A DNA stretch of 33,207 bases from JAGWRA01 sp035534615. Lineage in GTDB: Bacteria; Acidobacteriota; Vicinamibacteria; Vicinamibacterales; CAVVIG01. Made by a program: the position numbers and the translations under genes. Positions 7,553 to 16,452 of this stretch are shown here, piece by piece. The stretch spans positions 1 to 33,207 of the forward strand of contig DATLRO010000044.1 of assembly GCA_035534615.1 (NCBI GenBank). The letters are read 5' to 3'. Below the pieces are notes generated by a model. It worked only from the letters and a program-made list of their open reading frames with translations. It was not told the DNA's origin and searched no databases. The first letter of the stretch is position 1; each line of letters starts with the position of its first letter.

Positions 7553-8470
7553 GTGCACCCAACTGACCAGGCCCCGCGTCCGACCGCAGCCGGCTTCGCC
7601 CTGATGGAGCTCATGGTGGCGACGCTGATTCTGCTGGTGATTGCCGGCGCGATGCTCTCGGGGCTCCGGCGGCTCACACAGATGCAGAACGGCCTCTCGA
7701 ACCGGGCGGAGCTGTACAGCAGCGTGCGCGGGGCGATCGAGCTCATGCAGCAGGAAATCAGCCAGGCGGGCAGCGTCGCGCTGCCGGCGCCGGTGACGAC
7801 GACCGGGGCCGTGGCGTCCGGAGGCGTGCAGGCGATCGGCGTGACGTCGACCACCGGCATGTTCGCCGGCGAGCAGATCATCGTCGACACCGGCGCCAAC
7901 GCCGAGACGGTGACGACGACCGGCATCGGCACGGGCCAGCTGACGGCCGATTTTCTCCATGCGCACCTGGCCGGCGTGCCGGTCAGCGTCGCCGGCGGCT
8001 TCGCCACCGGCCTCGTCCCGACCACGGTGACGAACGGGTCCACGGGCAGCGTCCTGAAGCTGTACGGCGACCTGAACGACGACGGCAACCTGATGTACGC
8101 CGAGTACACCTGCGACACGGCGGGCGGGAACCTCTATCGCAACGTGATGCCGTTCACGGCGACGAGCAAGCCGGCCGTGACCGCGTCCGAGGCGATCCTG
8201 ACGAACGTGCTCCCGAATCCGAGCGGGGCGCCCTGCTTCGCGTATCAGCAGCAGACCGTCGGCTCGAACACGTTCGTGGTGGATGTCGCCATCACCCTGA
8301 CGGTGAGAACCCAGAACAAGGATGTGGTGACGCAGCAGTACCAGCAGGAAACCGCGTCCCTGCTGAACGTCTCGCCCCGGAACATCTTCGACACCTGGGA
8401 GATGGCCAGTCTCGGCGACACGTCGCGGGTGCAGCCGATGCCGGCCAGCGTGCAGGCGCTGCTGCCGTAG
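7553..8470 (+). CDS. PilW-like minor pilin
   Basis: A 305-residue protein starting at GTG 7553, seven bases after an AGG in GCGAGGA (7541-7547). The 14-residue leader ends in Gly, followed by FALMELMVATLILLVIAGAMLSGL with Glu at +5: a standard type III signal. The long C-terminal region after RGAIELMQQEISQAGS is characteristic of PilW/GspJ-type pilins ('LQQ-ISQAG' after the helix). Internal Gly/Thr-rich segments (VTSTTGMFAGEQIIVDTGANAE) look like beta-structure. The frame is open upstream to 7385 but that part overlaps the PilV-like gene, so the GTG is preferred. It is followed after 21 bases by the PilX-like gene. Confidence 0.85.
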   Translation: MHPTDQAPRPTAAGFALMELMVATLILLVIAGAMLSGLRRLTQMQNGLSNRAELYSSVRGAIELMQQEISQAGSVALPAPVTTTGAVASGGVQAIGVTSTTGMFAGEQIIVDTGANAETVTTTGIGTGQLTADFLHAHLAGVPVSVAGGFATGLVPTTVTNGSTGSVLKLYGDLNDDGNLMYAEYTCDTAGGNLYRNVMPFTATSKPAVTASEAILTNVLPNPSGAPCFAYQQQTVGSNTFVVDVAITLTVRTQNKDVVTQQYQQETASLLNVSPRNIFDTWEMASLGDTSRVQPMPASVQALLP

Positions 8471-8491
8471 CGAGCCCGAAGGAATCATCCC

Positions 8492-9952
8492 ATGACTCGA
8501 TCCAGCGAACGTGGCGTCGCCCTCATCCTGGCGCTCCTGTTGATTCTGGCGCTCTCGGCGTTGATTGCGTCGCTGACGATGGTGTCCCAGACCGAGACCT
8601 GGTCCAGCATGGATTACCGCCTGATGACCCAGGCGCGGTACGGGGCGGAGTCGGGCATCAACAAGACCGTCAACTACCTGCTGAACAATTACAGCGCGCC
8701 CGGAACGAGCGGCGGCGATGCTCTCGCGAGCTACGACACCGCCGTGTCCCCGGTGACGGTCCTCGCCAATAACCAGCCGGTGGTGCTCTCTGCGGACGGG
8801 ACCGTGTCCGCCAACTACCCCGACGCGCAGGTCGAGTCCGGATTCGACGATGCCGCCCAGGGGACGATGGCCGCCGGCGGCCTCGGCGTGAACTACGCCG
8901 CGTCGGCCGAGCTGCTCTCGATGGGCCAGGTCAGCGTCTACGGATCGCCGACGCCGGCCACGATCCAGACCTGGCGGATCTCCTCGACCGGCACGGTCAA
9001 CGGCTCGCCGAACGCCCGGGTGGAGGTCTCGGCCCTCCTCGAGCAGTCGGTGACGCCGGTCTTTCAATATGCGGCGTTCACGACCAACAACGGGTGCGCG
9101 TCGCTCGGCTTCTCGGGCGGGGGCGCGACCGACAGCTACGATTCGACGGCGATTCACTACCAGAATGGCACGGTCGTGACCCAGGCGTACGGCGGCGACA
9201 TCGGGTCGAACGGCAACCTGACCTCCAGTGGCAGCACGACCGTCATCAACGGCAGCCTGTCGACGCCGCGGACGGGGGTCGGGCAGTGCGGCTCGACGAT
9301 CACGGCCTGGACGAGCAACGGGAACTCGACGGTGACCGGCGGCGCCATCGAACTCCCGCAGGAGATGAACTACCAGACGCCTGCGGCGCCGAATCCGCTT
9401 CCGCCGACCGACGCGGCATCGTTCACCAAGAGCAGCGGGTGCAATGACGTCACCGGCTGCACGATCGCGTCGCCGGGCGTCCTGCTGGCGCCCGGCTATT
9501 ACGGCAACATCTCGCTGAGCGGCGGCGCCACGCTGCACCTGGCGGCCGGGACCTACGACATCAACAGCATCGGCCTGTCTGGCAACTCGACGCTCGTCAT
9601 CGACTCCGGTCCGGTGATCCTGAACGTCGCCGGCCAGAGCGTCACCACGCCGATCGACTTCTCGGGCGGCGCGGTGACCAACGCGGCCATGGATCCGTCG
9701 AAGTTCCAGATACAGTACGCCGGCACGGGGACCGTGAAGCTGACCGGCGGTGCCCAGACGTCCGCGCTCGTCTACGCGCCGAACGCGAACGTCCTGTTCA
9801 CCGGCGGCACCGACTGGTACGGCGCGGTAATCGCCGGCACGCTGGACGACAGCGGCGGCACGGCGATCCATTACGATCGCCATCTGAAGCAGACCACGCT
9901 GTACACGGTCGGCAACTACATGCTCGACTCGTTCACCTGGAAGAAGTTCTGA
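8492..9952 (+). CDS. PilX-like minor pilin with long beta-rich C-terminal domain
   Basis: This 486-residue protein opens with SERGVALILALLLILALSALIASLTMVSQTET, the N-terminal helix of PilX-type proteins, which lack the usual Glu at +5 and are closest to GspK-like tips. GAESGINKTVNYLLNN fits the 'R.AEAG...A...L' region that follows. The rest (about 120-486) is rich in Ser, Thr, Gly and Asn. Near the end it has YYGNISLSGGATLHLAAGTYDINSIGLSGNSTLVID and FQIQYAGTGTVKLTGGAQTSALVYAPNANVLFTGG, a right-handed, beta-helix-like module I have seen described in long PilX proteins. A ribosome binding site AAGGA (8479-8483) sits eight bases before the ATG. It is much longer than classical PilX (about 200 residues), so it may act as an adhesive tip subunit; that role is inferred. 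Confidence 0.82.
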   Translation: MTRSSERGVALILALLLILALSALIASLTMVSQTETWSSMDYRLMTQARYGAESGINKTVNYLLNNYSAPGTSGGDALASYDTAVSPVTVLANNQPVVLSADGTVSANYPDAQVESGFDDAAQGTMAAGGLGVNYAASAELLSMGQVSVYGSPTPATIQTWRISSTGTVNGSPNARVEVSALLEQSVTPVFQYAAFTTNNGCASLGFSGGGATDSYDSTAIHYQNGTVVTQAYGGDIGSNGNLTSSGSTTVINGSLSTPRTGVGQCGSTITAWTSNGNSTVTGGAIELPQEMNYQTPAAPNPLPPTDAASFTKSSGCNDVTGCTIASPGVLLAPGYYGNISLSGGATLHLAAGTYDINSIGLSGNSTLVIDSGPVILNVAGQSVTTPIDFSGGAVTNAAMDPSKFQIQYAGTGTVKLTGGAQTSALVYAPNANVLFTGGTDWYGAVIAGTLDDSGGTAIHYDRHLKQTTLYTVGNYMLDSFTWKKF

Positions 9953-9982
9953 CCGGCGGGGCGGACAGGTTCGCGTCCGGGC

Positions 9983-11392
9983 TCAGCGCGTGAGCCAGGA
10001 GCGGGCGCGCAGGGTCACCAGCGCGTAGGGGAAGATCCAGAACATCGTGAAGAACGAGAAGTACGCGTACGCCACGCCGTACAGGAAGTTCAGCGACCGC
10101 TCGTGGCGGAGGAAGTAGAGGGTGTTGAACAGCGACACGATCCCGATCGCCGCCAGCACCCGGAACCAGACGAAGGGATGGTTCACGCACTCGTAGACGA
10201 GCAGGAACAGCACCGCGTAGTTCACCGGATAGCGCACGTTCGTGATGAACCGCTCGCAGAGCGCAATGCAGCGCGGCAGCAGCGGCCGCTTCCAGACGAT
10301 TGCCTGAAATCGGATTTCCTCCCGGATGTAGCTGCGGTCCCAGCGCAGGAACATCTTGCACATCTTGGCGTACGACTCCGGCGCCAGGGTGTGCACCACG
10401 GCCGAGTTCTGGTAGACCGTGTGGAAGCCGGCGCGCAGGATGAAGTTGGTGAGGGCGCGGTCCTCCCCGTAGGTGCAGCGGACGCCGAAGAACGTCTGCG
10501 TCGCCCACTCGTGCAGCACGCTGCGCACCACGGCCGTGCGATAGGCGGTCAGCGCCCCGGGGCAGCAGTAGACGGTCCGGTACGACGACTCCACCGCGCG
10601 CAGCAGGTCGAACGACAGCACGTACCGCACGTGGAGCATCCGCGGGATCAGGCCGGCGCGACGGTTGTAGACGACGACCTTGCCGGCGACGGCGCCGATG
10701 GCCGGATCACGAAACGGCCCGGCGACCGCGAGCAGGGCTCCCGGCTCGATCACGCTGTCCGAATCGATCGTGACCACGAGGTCCCCGCGCGCCCGGCTGA
10801 ACCCTTCGGCCAGCGCCTCCCGCTTCCCGCGGTTCGCGTCGAACCTGATCGGCGTCACGACGTCCCCCAGCCCCGCCGCCGCCTGCTCGATGTGCCTCCA
10901 CGTGTCGTCCGTGCTCCCATCGTCGACGACCAGGATCTGCAGGCGATCCCGCGGGTAGGAAGCCGCGGCGACCGATTCGATCGACTTCCTCACCATCTCG
11001 CCCTCGTTGTAGGCCGGGATGATGACCGTGAGCGAGGGGGCGTCGGCCATCGTGGCGGCCGGGAACGGGCGGTACAGGAACCAGAGCACCGTGCGGAAGC
11101 CGAGCAGGATCGTCCCCATGATGCCCCAGAGAATGCTGGGCCGGACGATGAACTTCGCCCATTCGTGCTCGTCCAGGGCCAGCGCGACCGGCGCGAAGGC
11201 CGCCTGGTGAACCATGGCGTACGCCAGCAGGAGGAGGCCCGAGGCGATGACGGCCACGAGGATCCAGTCCGACCGATCGCGCGCGTGTGCGCCGGAGATG
11301 TCCATAGGGATCGGAGATCGTGTGACACGCCGGGCGCGAGCGGCGCCGATCGGTCGCGCCACGAGGGAAACGTCTGTCCTCTTGGTACCCAT
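9983..11392 (-). CDS. Membrane GT2 glycosyltransferase (hyaluronan synthase/NodC/cellulose synthase-like)
   Basis: A 469-residue protein with two or three N-terminal membrane helices (about 43-63 and 85-108), a GT-A catalytic domain (about 118-350) and several C-terminal helices. Catalytic signatures are IIPAYNEGE (124-132), VVDDGSTDD (155-163), a DxD-type DSDS (210-213), CPGALTAYR (277-285) and GEDRALT (309-315). The QxxRW box of processive beta-glycan synthases appears as MFLRW (347-351), so the Gln is replaced by Met while Arg-Trp stays. The protein probably polymerises or transfers a sugar at the inner membrane for an exopolysaccharide; substrate is unknown. The start could be ATG 11392 or, 29 residues in, ATG 11305; neither has a convincing ribosome binding site. 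It is convergent with the pilin cluster (30 bases apart) and divergent from the VPS10/BNR gene. Confidence 0.88.
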   Translation of the reverse strand: MGTKRTDVSLVARPIGAARARRVTRSPIPMDISGAHARDRSDWILVAVIASGLLLLAYAMVHQAAFAPVALALDEHEWAKFIVRPSILWGIMGTILLGFRTVLWFLYRPFPAATMADAPSLTVIIPAYNEGEMVRKSIESVAAASYPRDRLQILVVDDGSTDDTWRHIEQAAAGLGDVVTPIRFDANRGKREALAEGFSRARGDLVVTIDSDSVIEPGALLAVAGPFRDPAIGAVAGKVVVYNRRAGLIPRMLHVRYVLSFDLLRAVESSYRTVYCCPGALTAYRTAVVRSVLHEWATQTFFGVRCTYGEDRALTNFILRAGFHTVYQNSAVVHTLAPESYAKMCKMFLRWDRSYIREEIRFQAIVWKRPLLPRCIALCERFITNVRYPVNYAVLFLLVYECVNHPFVWFRVLAAIGIVSLFNTLYFLRHERSLNFLYGVAYAYFSFFTMFWIFPYALVTLRARSWLTR

Positions 11393-11474
11393 ACTCTGCC
11401 GCCAGCGTCTTTCGTTTACCTGAATCCGATCGGCGAAGCCGGTCTGCGGAGGCTCGGCCGGCGGAAAGCGAGTA

Positions 11475-11507
11475 CGACAAAAGTGTCGCCGCTCGACGCA
11501 AATGTCG
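11475..11507. promoter_or_regulatory. Two tandem CGAC-N6-GTCG dyads in the divergent promoter region
   Basis: CGAC-N6-GTCG occurs at 11475-11488 and again at 11494-11507, 19 bases apart (nearly two helical turns). The site lies between the glycosyltransferase start (11392, minus) and the VPS10/BNR gene (plus). A TTGACA follows at 11519-11524, but no good -10 lies 16-18 bases beyond it. The pair is a candidate operator; no regulator can be named. Confidence 0.4.
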
Positions 11508-11551
11508 CAGTCGTTGTCTTGACAGCACGGCGTGTCTGAGACACCCTTGCG

Positions 11552-11570
11552 CCTCGGTGAGTGACCGAGG
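11552..11570 (+). promoter_or_regulatory. Leader hairpin just before the VPS10/BNR gene
   Basis: CCTCGGT (11552-11558) and ACCGAGG (11564-11570) form a perfect 7-bp stem with a five-base loop. It ends directly before the GGAGG ribosome binding site (11574-11578). A smaller dyad, GTGTC-TGA-GACAC, lies at 11532-11544. The hairpin covers the GTG at 11557, which argues against that codon as the start. Confidence 0.45.
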
Positions 11571-11580
11571 TGTGGAGGCC

Positions 11581-14500
11581 ATGATGATCAATGAGATGAC
11601 TGTGAGCGAGACCGGCACGCGGCGCCGGCCGCGCCGGGGGATGATGGCGCTGGCCGCGGTGCTGGCGATGCTCCCGCTGCTGGTGACCGGCGCACGGGCG
11701 CAGGCGAAGCCGGGCGAACCGAATCCCCTCGCGCAACTGCGATGGCGGTTCATCGGGCCGATCGGCAACCGCGCCGCGGCCGTGGCCGGTGCCCCAGGCA
11801 ATCCGCTGGTCGACTACGTCGGGGCGGCGTCGGGCGGCATCTGGAAGACCGAGAACGGCGGCGTGAGCTGGAAGCCGGTCTTCGATCATGAGCATGTCGC
11901 GGCGATCGGCGCGCTGGCGGTCTCGCAGTCCGCGCCGAACGTCGTCTGGGCGGGGACCGGCGAGACGTTCCTCATCCGTCCCTTCTACCCGATGGGCGAC
12001 GGCGTGTACAAGTCGACGGACAGCGGCGACCACTGGCAGCACATGGGCCTGGACGAGACCGGCCACATCGGCCGGATCGTCATCGATCCGCACGATGCGC
12101 AGCGGGTGTTCGTCTGCGCGCTGGGGCAGCTGTTCAAGCCGCAGCCGGAGCGCGGCGTGTACCGCACGCTCGACGGCGGCCGGACCTGGCAGCAGGTGCT
12201 GCACGTCGACTCGAACACCGGCTGCTCCGACCTGGCGATGGATCCCAGCGACCCGAATACGCTGTTCGCCGGCATGTGGGCGCTGCAGGTCCATCCGTGG
12301 AACCTCGACAGCGGCGGCCCCACCGGCGGCATCTACGTCACGCACGACGGCGGCACGACCTGGCACAAGCTGGCCGGCCACGGCCTGCCGGCGGCCGATC
12401 ACCCGGTCGGCAAGGTCGCGGTGGCGATCGCCCCGAGCAATCCGCGCCGCGTCTACGCCCTGGTGCAGGACACGCAGCCGTCGTTCTACCGGTCCGACAA
12501 CGGCGGCAGGACGTGGACGCTGGTCAGCCACGATCACCTGATGATGCAGCGCGACTCGTACTACGTGCGGTTCGGGGTCTCGCCGACCGATGAGAACCGC
12601 TTGTACTTCCTGAGCCCGAACTACGTCATCTCGCTCGACGGCGGCAGGACGTTCGTCCGGCCGAACACCGGCGGCTTCGCGACGGCGGGGGGCGACAACC
12701 ACGACATCTGGATCGATCCGACGAACGCCAGACGCATCATGGTCGCCAACGACGCGGGCGCCTCGATCAGCCTCGACGGCAGCCGGAGCTTCGCGCACAT
12801 CCGCCTGCCAATCGCGCAGGTGTATCACGTCACCACGGACGACCGGATTCCCTACGACGTCTACGGCAACATCCAGGACGCGAGCTCGTTCCGCGGGCCG
12901 AGCAACAACCTGCAGGGCGGCGGCTACGGCGGCGGCATCCACGCGGCCGATTTCCGGGCGGTCGGAGGCTGCGAAAGCGGCTTCGCCACGCCCGATCCCT
13001 CGAACCCCGACATCGTCTGGTCGGGCTGTTACGAGGGGGTCATCAGCCGCATGGATCTCCGGGACGGGCTGGCGCGCGACGTCAGCGTCTGGCCGGACGT
13101 GGACGACGGCTGGGCGCCGGCGGACGTGAAGTACCGGTGGCACTGGACCATCCCGATCGCCATCTCGCCGTTCGATTCGAAGCGCGTGTACGTCGGCAGT
13201 CAATACGTGCACGAGACGACCGACGGCGGGCAGACCTGGAAGACGATCAGCCCCGATCTGACGCTGAACGACAAGAGCCACGAGGGCAACGCGGGCGGCA
13301 TCACGCACGACAACCTCTATACGTATGACGCGGCGACGATCTATTCGATCGCGGAATCGCCGGTGAAGCAGGGGGTCATCTGGGCGGGGACCAACGACGG
13401 ACAGGTCAGCCTGACCCGGGACGCCGGCGCGCACTGGACCAACGTGACCGCGAACATTCCCAACCTGCCGCCGATGGGGACGATCTGGAACATCGAGCCG
13501 TCGCCCTTCGACGCCGGAACGGCCTACATCACGGTCAACCTGGAGCAGATGGGGAACTACGGCGCCTACGTGTACAAGACCAGCGACTACGGGCACTCGT
13601 GGCAGTTCATCAGCGCGGGCATTCCCAAGTCGATGAACAGCTCGGCGCACTGCGTGATCGAGGATCCCGTCCGCAAGGGCATGCTGTATCTCGGCACCGA
13701 CAACGCCGTCTACGTCTCGTGGGATGACGGCGGACACTGGACCGCGATCAGCAACAACCTGCCGCCCGCCCCGGTCTACTGGCTCACGATCCAGAAGCGG
13801 TTCAACGATCTGGTGATTGCCACCTACGGACGCGGCGACTACATCCTGGATGACATCACGCCGCTGCGCAATTTCGACAAGGCGCAAGCCGGCCGGGCGG
13901 CCTACCTCTTCCCGCCGCGGCCCGCCTATCGCTTCCGTCAGGTCAACGACGGCCACCTGCTCGAACCCGACGCCCACATCGTGGGGCAGGACCCGCCGTA
14001 TGGGGCCGACATCAACTTCTATCTCCCGGCCGCCGATCCGCACGTCGCGATCGCCATCGCCGGGCCCGATGGGAAGACGATTCGGACGCTCGCGGTGAAG
14101 GGGCGGCCGGGGGTCAACCGGGTGTGGTGGAACCTGCGCGGCGAGGACGGCAAGATGCCGCACATGCTGGTGCCGCCCGTGGGCGCGCCGTGGATGCGCA
14201 ACGGGCCGAAGGGCTACCACATCCTGACCGGCATCATGATTCCGCGGGTCGTGCTCGGCCCGCTGGTCGTGCCGGGCGCCTATACCGTGCATCTCACGGC
14301 CGGCGGCCGGACGCTCACCGCGCCGCTGACCGTGCTCGCCGATCCGCACTCGCTCGGCACCCCGGCGTCACTGCGCACCGAAGCGACCTTCCAGGCACAG
14401 CTCATCGGGGAGATCGACCAGGTCTCCGGCATGATCGAGCACCTGGAGTGGGTGCGCAAGCAGGTCGCGATCATCGACATGCGGTACGGCGGGGATCCGG

Positions 14501-14823
14501 CGGAAAAGGCGGTCGTCGACGCCGCCAACGCGCTGGCGGACCGCGCGACGACGATCGAAGGGAAGCTCATCGATGTCTACCTGACCGACGGCAACGAAGA
14601 CCTCAATCGGCATCCCAGCCAGCTCTATCAGAAGCTGACGGCGCTCTACGACAAGAACGAAGCCGACCTGGGACCGACGTCCGGCGACCTCGAGGTCAAC
14701 CGGTACTTCCAGCAGTGGATGGCGCAGTCGCAGTCGGCGCTTCGGGCGTTCGAAGCGAAGGAGGTGCCGGCCTTCAACGACGTGCTGAAGGCGCATCACC
14801 TCGCGATGACGATCCAGCCGTAG
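11581..14823 (+). CDS. Large secreted VPS10/sortilin-type BNR-repeat beta-propeller protein
   Basis: About 1080 residues with a signal peptide (MMALAAVLAMLPLLVTGARAQA, cleaved near AQA) and at least eight BNR/Asp-box motifs: STDSGDHW, TLDGGRTW, THDGGTTW, SDNGGRTW, TTDGGQTW, TRDAGAHW, TSDYGHSW and SWDDGGHW. These belong to a tandem propeller of the VPS10/sortilin and glycosyl-hydrolase-74-like class. The opening LAQLRWRFIGPIGNRAAAVAG and YVGAASGGIWKTENGG are typical of the bacterial VPS10-domain proteins found widely in Acidobacteriota. The last 250 residues form a separate domain ending in a helical region. Enzymatic activity is unproven for this group. A GGAGG at 11574-11578 serves the ATGs at 11581 or, with better spacing, 11584; an upstream GTG at 11557 lies inside a hairpin. 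It is followed by a strong terminator. Confidence 0.85.
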   Translation: MMINEMTVSETGTRRRPRRGMMALAAVLAMLPLLVTGARAQAKPGEPNPLAQLRWRFIGPIGNRAAAVAGAPGNPLVDYVGAASGGIWKTENGGVSWKPVFDHEHVAAIGALAVSQSAPNVVWAGTGETFLIRPFYPMGDGVYKSTDSGDHWQHMGLDETGHIGRIVIDPHDAQRVFVCALGQLFKPQPERGVYRTLDGGRTWQQVLHVDSNTGCSDLAMDPSDPNTLFAGMWALQVHPWNLDSGGPTGGIYVTHDGGTTWHKLAGHGLPAADHPVGKVAVAIAPSNPRRVYALVQDTQPSFYRSDNGGRTWTLVSHDHLMMQRDSYYVRFGVSPTDENRLYFLSPNYVISLDGGRTFVRPNTGGFATAGGDNHDIWIDPTNARRIMVANDAGASISLDGSRSFAHIRLPIAQVYHVTTDDRIPYDVYGNIQDASSFRGPSNNLQGGGYGGGIHAADFRAVGGCESGFATPDPSNPDIVWSGCYEGVISRMDLRDGLARDVSVWPDVDDGWAPADVKYRWHWTIPIAISPFDSKRVYVGSQYVHETTDGGQTWKTISPDLTLNDKSHEGNAGGITHDNLYTYDAATIYSIAESPVKQGVIWAGTNDGQVSLTRDAGAHWTNVTANIPNLPPMGTIWNIEPSPFDAGTAYITVNLEQMGNYGAYVYKTSDYGHSWQFISAGIPKSMNSSAHCVIEDPVRKGMLYLGTDNAVYVSWDDGGHWTAISNNLPPAPVYWLTIQKRFNDLVIATYGRGDYILDDITPLRNFDKAQAGRAAYLFPPRPAYRFRQVNDGHLLEPDAHIVGQDPPYGADINFYLPAADPHVAIAIAGPDGKTIRTLAVKGRPGVNRVWWNLRGEDGKMPHMLVPPVGAPWMRNGPKGYHILTGIMIPRVVLGPLVVPGAYTVHLTAGGRTLTAPLTVLADPHSLGTPASLRTEATFQAQLIGEIDQVSGMIEHLEWVRKQVAIIDMRYGGDPAEKAVVDAANALADRATTIEGKLIDVYLTDGNEDLNRHPSQLYQKLTALYDKNEADLGPTSGDLEVNRYFQQWMAQSQSALRAFEAKEVPAFNDVLKAHHLAMTIQP

Positions 14824-14853
14824 CCTGCGGCTGACCCGATTCGGCGAACATCA

Positions 14854-14905
14854 GAGGCGGCCCGGCCACGACGCCCCGCGTGGTCGGGCCGCCTCGTCGT
14901 TTTTT
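14854..14905 (+). terminator. Rho-independent terminator after the VPS10/BNR gene
   Basis: Arms 14854-14870 and 14879-14895 pair over 17 bp with a single G-U wobble and an eight-base loop. They are followed by a run of six T (14900-14905). The orientation fits the plus-strand gene ending at 14823. The minus-strand gene on the other side stops at 14935. Confidence 0.88.
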
Positions 14906-14934
14906 GCGTCCAGCCGGCACGGGAGCGTACGGGG

Positions 14935-16452
14935 TCATTCCACATCCCGGTACTGAATCGCTTCGGCCAGGTGGGCCGGCTCGATCGCCTCGGCGCCCGC
15001 CAGGTCGGCGATCGTCCGGGCGACGCGGCGGAGGCGGTCGTAGCCGCGCGCGCTCAGGCCGAGCCGCGCCGTGGCCGCCTCCAGCAGCCGCCGCCCGGCC
15101 GGCCCCGGCTCGCAGCAGCGCCGCAGCAGCCGCCCGGTCAGCCGCGCGTTCAGCGGCGACCCGCCCTCGGGGCCCGGAAAGCGCGCCTGCTGCCGCTCGC
15201 GCGCGACCAGGACCCGCGCCCGGATCCCCTCGGTCGCTTCGCCCGGCGGCCCGTCCAGCAGCGTCACCGCCGGCACCGCCGGCACCTGGACGACGAGATC
15301 CAAGCGGTCGCGAAGCGGCCCCGACAGGCGATTCCGGTACCGCGCAATCTGCAGCGGCGTGCACCGGCAGGGATGTGTCCGATCCCCCAGGAAGCCGCAC
15401 GGGCACGGGTTCATCGCCGCCACCAGCATGAACCGGGCGGGGAACACGGCCGTCCGCGCCGCACGGGCGATCGTCACGGCCCCTTCCTCGATCGGCTGGC
15501 GCAGCACTTCGAGCACGCGGCGATCGAATTCCGGCATCTCGTCCAGGAACAGCACTCCGTGATGGGCAAGGCTCACTTCGCCGGGCCTCGGCAGCGTCCC
15601 GCCGCCGACCAGCGCGGCGTCCGAGATGGTGTGATGCGGCGCCCGGAACGGTCGGGCGGTGATCAGCCCGCCGCCCACCGGCAGCAGCCCGGCCACGGAG
15701 TGCACCGACGTCACCTCCAGCGCCTCGTCCAGCGTCAGCGGCGGCAGAATGCCCGGCAGCCGGCTGGCCATCATCGTCTTGCCGGCACCGGGCGGCCCGA
15801 TGAGCAGCACGTTGTGACCGCCCGCGGCCGCCACCTCCAGCGCCCGGCGGGCGAGCGCCTGGCCCCGGATGTCGGCGAAATCGCCACCGGCCGGCAGGCC
15901 GGCCGCCGGCACCTGGACCGGCGGCGCCGCCCGGACGCGCTCGGGCGCGCCGATCGCCTCCACCGCGTCGGTGAGCCGCCCGACCGGCAGCACGCGCAGG
16001 TCACTCACGATCGCCGCCTCGCCGGCGTTGGCCGCCGGCACGACCAGCGTCGCGAGCCCGTTCCGGCGCGTCGCCAGCGCGATCGGCAGCACGCCGCGCG
16101 CCGGCTGGATGGCCCCGTCCAGCGACAGTTCCCCCAGCACGACCACATCGTCAATATGACGACGGGGGAGGACGCCCGACGCGGCCAGAACCCCAAGGGC
16201 GATCGGCAGATCGAAGGAACTGCCCGCCTTGCGGACATCGGCCGGCGCCAGGTTCACGGTAATTCGATGCGGCGGGAACTCGAATCCGGAATTCCGGATG
16301 GCGCTCCGGACACGGTCCCGGCTCTCGCGCACGCTGGCGTCCGGGAGGCCGACCATCGTGAAGCCGGGGAGGCCGAACGACACGTCGATCTCCACCTGGA
16401 CATCGCACGCCTGGACGCCAAAGACAATGGCCGTCCGCAGGGTGGCCAGCAT
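14935..16452 (-). CDS. comM: ComM/YifB-family AAA+ (Mg-chelatase-like) protein
   Basis: From the ATG at 16452 the protein is 505 residues, the usual length of ComM/YifB. It begins with the family's LATLRTAIVFGVQACDVQVEIDVSFGLPGFTMVGLPDASVRESRDRVRSAIRNSGF region. It has Walker A GPPGAGKT (219-226), Walker B LFLDEMPEF (301-309), and the cysteine-bearing segment NPCPCGFLGD...HPCRC (349-364). The C-terminal helical domain ends with RGYDRLRRVARTIADL. ComM is a hexameric helicase that aids branch migration when transformed DNA is integrated. The frame stays open about 115 codons further upstream, but that part is low-complexity and lacks family similarity, so the internal start is chosen. A purine-rich GGTGAAGGG directly precedes the ATG. 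Linking it to the pilus genes through natural transformation is attractive but unproven. Confidence 0.93.
   Translation of the reverse strand: MLATLRTAIVFGVQACDVQVEIDVSFGLPGFTMVGLPDASVRESRDRVRSAIRNSGFEFPPHRITVNLAPADVRKAGSSFDLPIALGVLAASGVLPRRHIDDVVVLGELSLDGAIQPARGVLPIALATRRNGLATLVVPAANAGEAAIVSDLRVLPVGRLTDAVEAIGAPERVRAAPPVQVPAAGLPAGGDFADIRGQALARRALEVAAAGGHNVLLIGPPGAGKTMMASRLPGILPPLTLDEALEVTSVHSVAGLLPVGGGLITARPFRAPHHTISDAALVGGGTLPRPGEVSLAHHGVLFLDEMPEFDRRVLEVLRQPIEEGAVTIARAARTAVFPARFMLVAAMNPCPCGFLGDRTHPCRCTPLQIARYRNRLSGPLRDRLDLVVQVPAVPAVTLLDGPPGEATEGIRARVLVARERQQARFPGPEGGSPLNARLTGRLLRRCCEPGPAGRRLLEAATARLGLSARGYDRLRRVARTIADLAGAEAIEPAHLAEAIQYRDVE

Noticed and set aside
11416..14349. 977-codon minus-strand open frame across the VPS10/BNR gene
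   Set aside because: Antisense frame rich in Arg, Asp, Val, Pro and His, typical of GC-rich shadows; the plus-strand gene has a signal peptide and eight BNR motifs.
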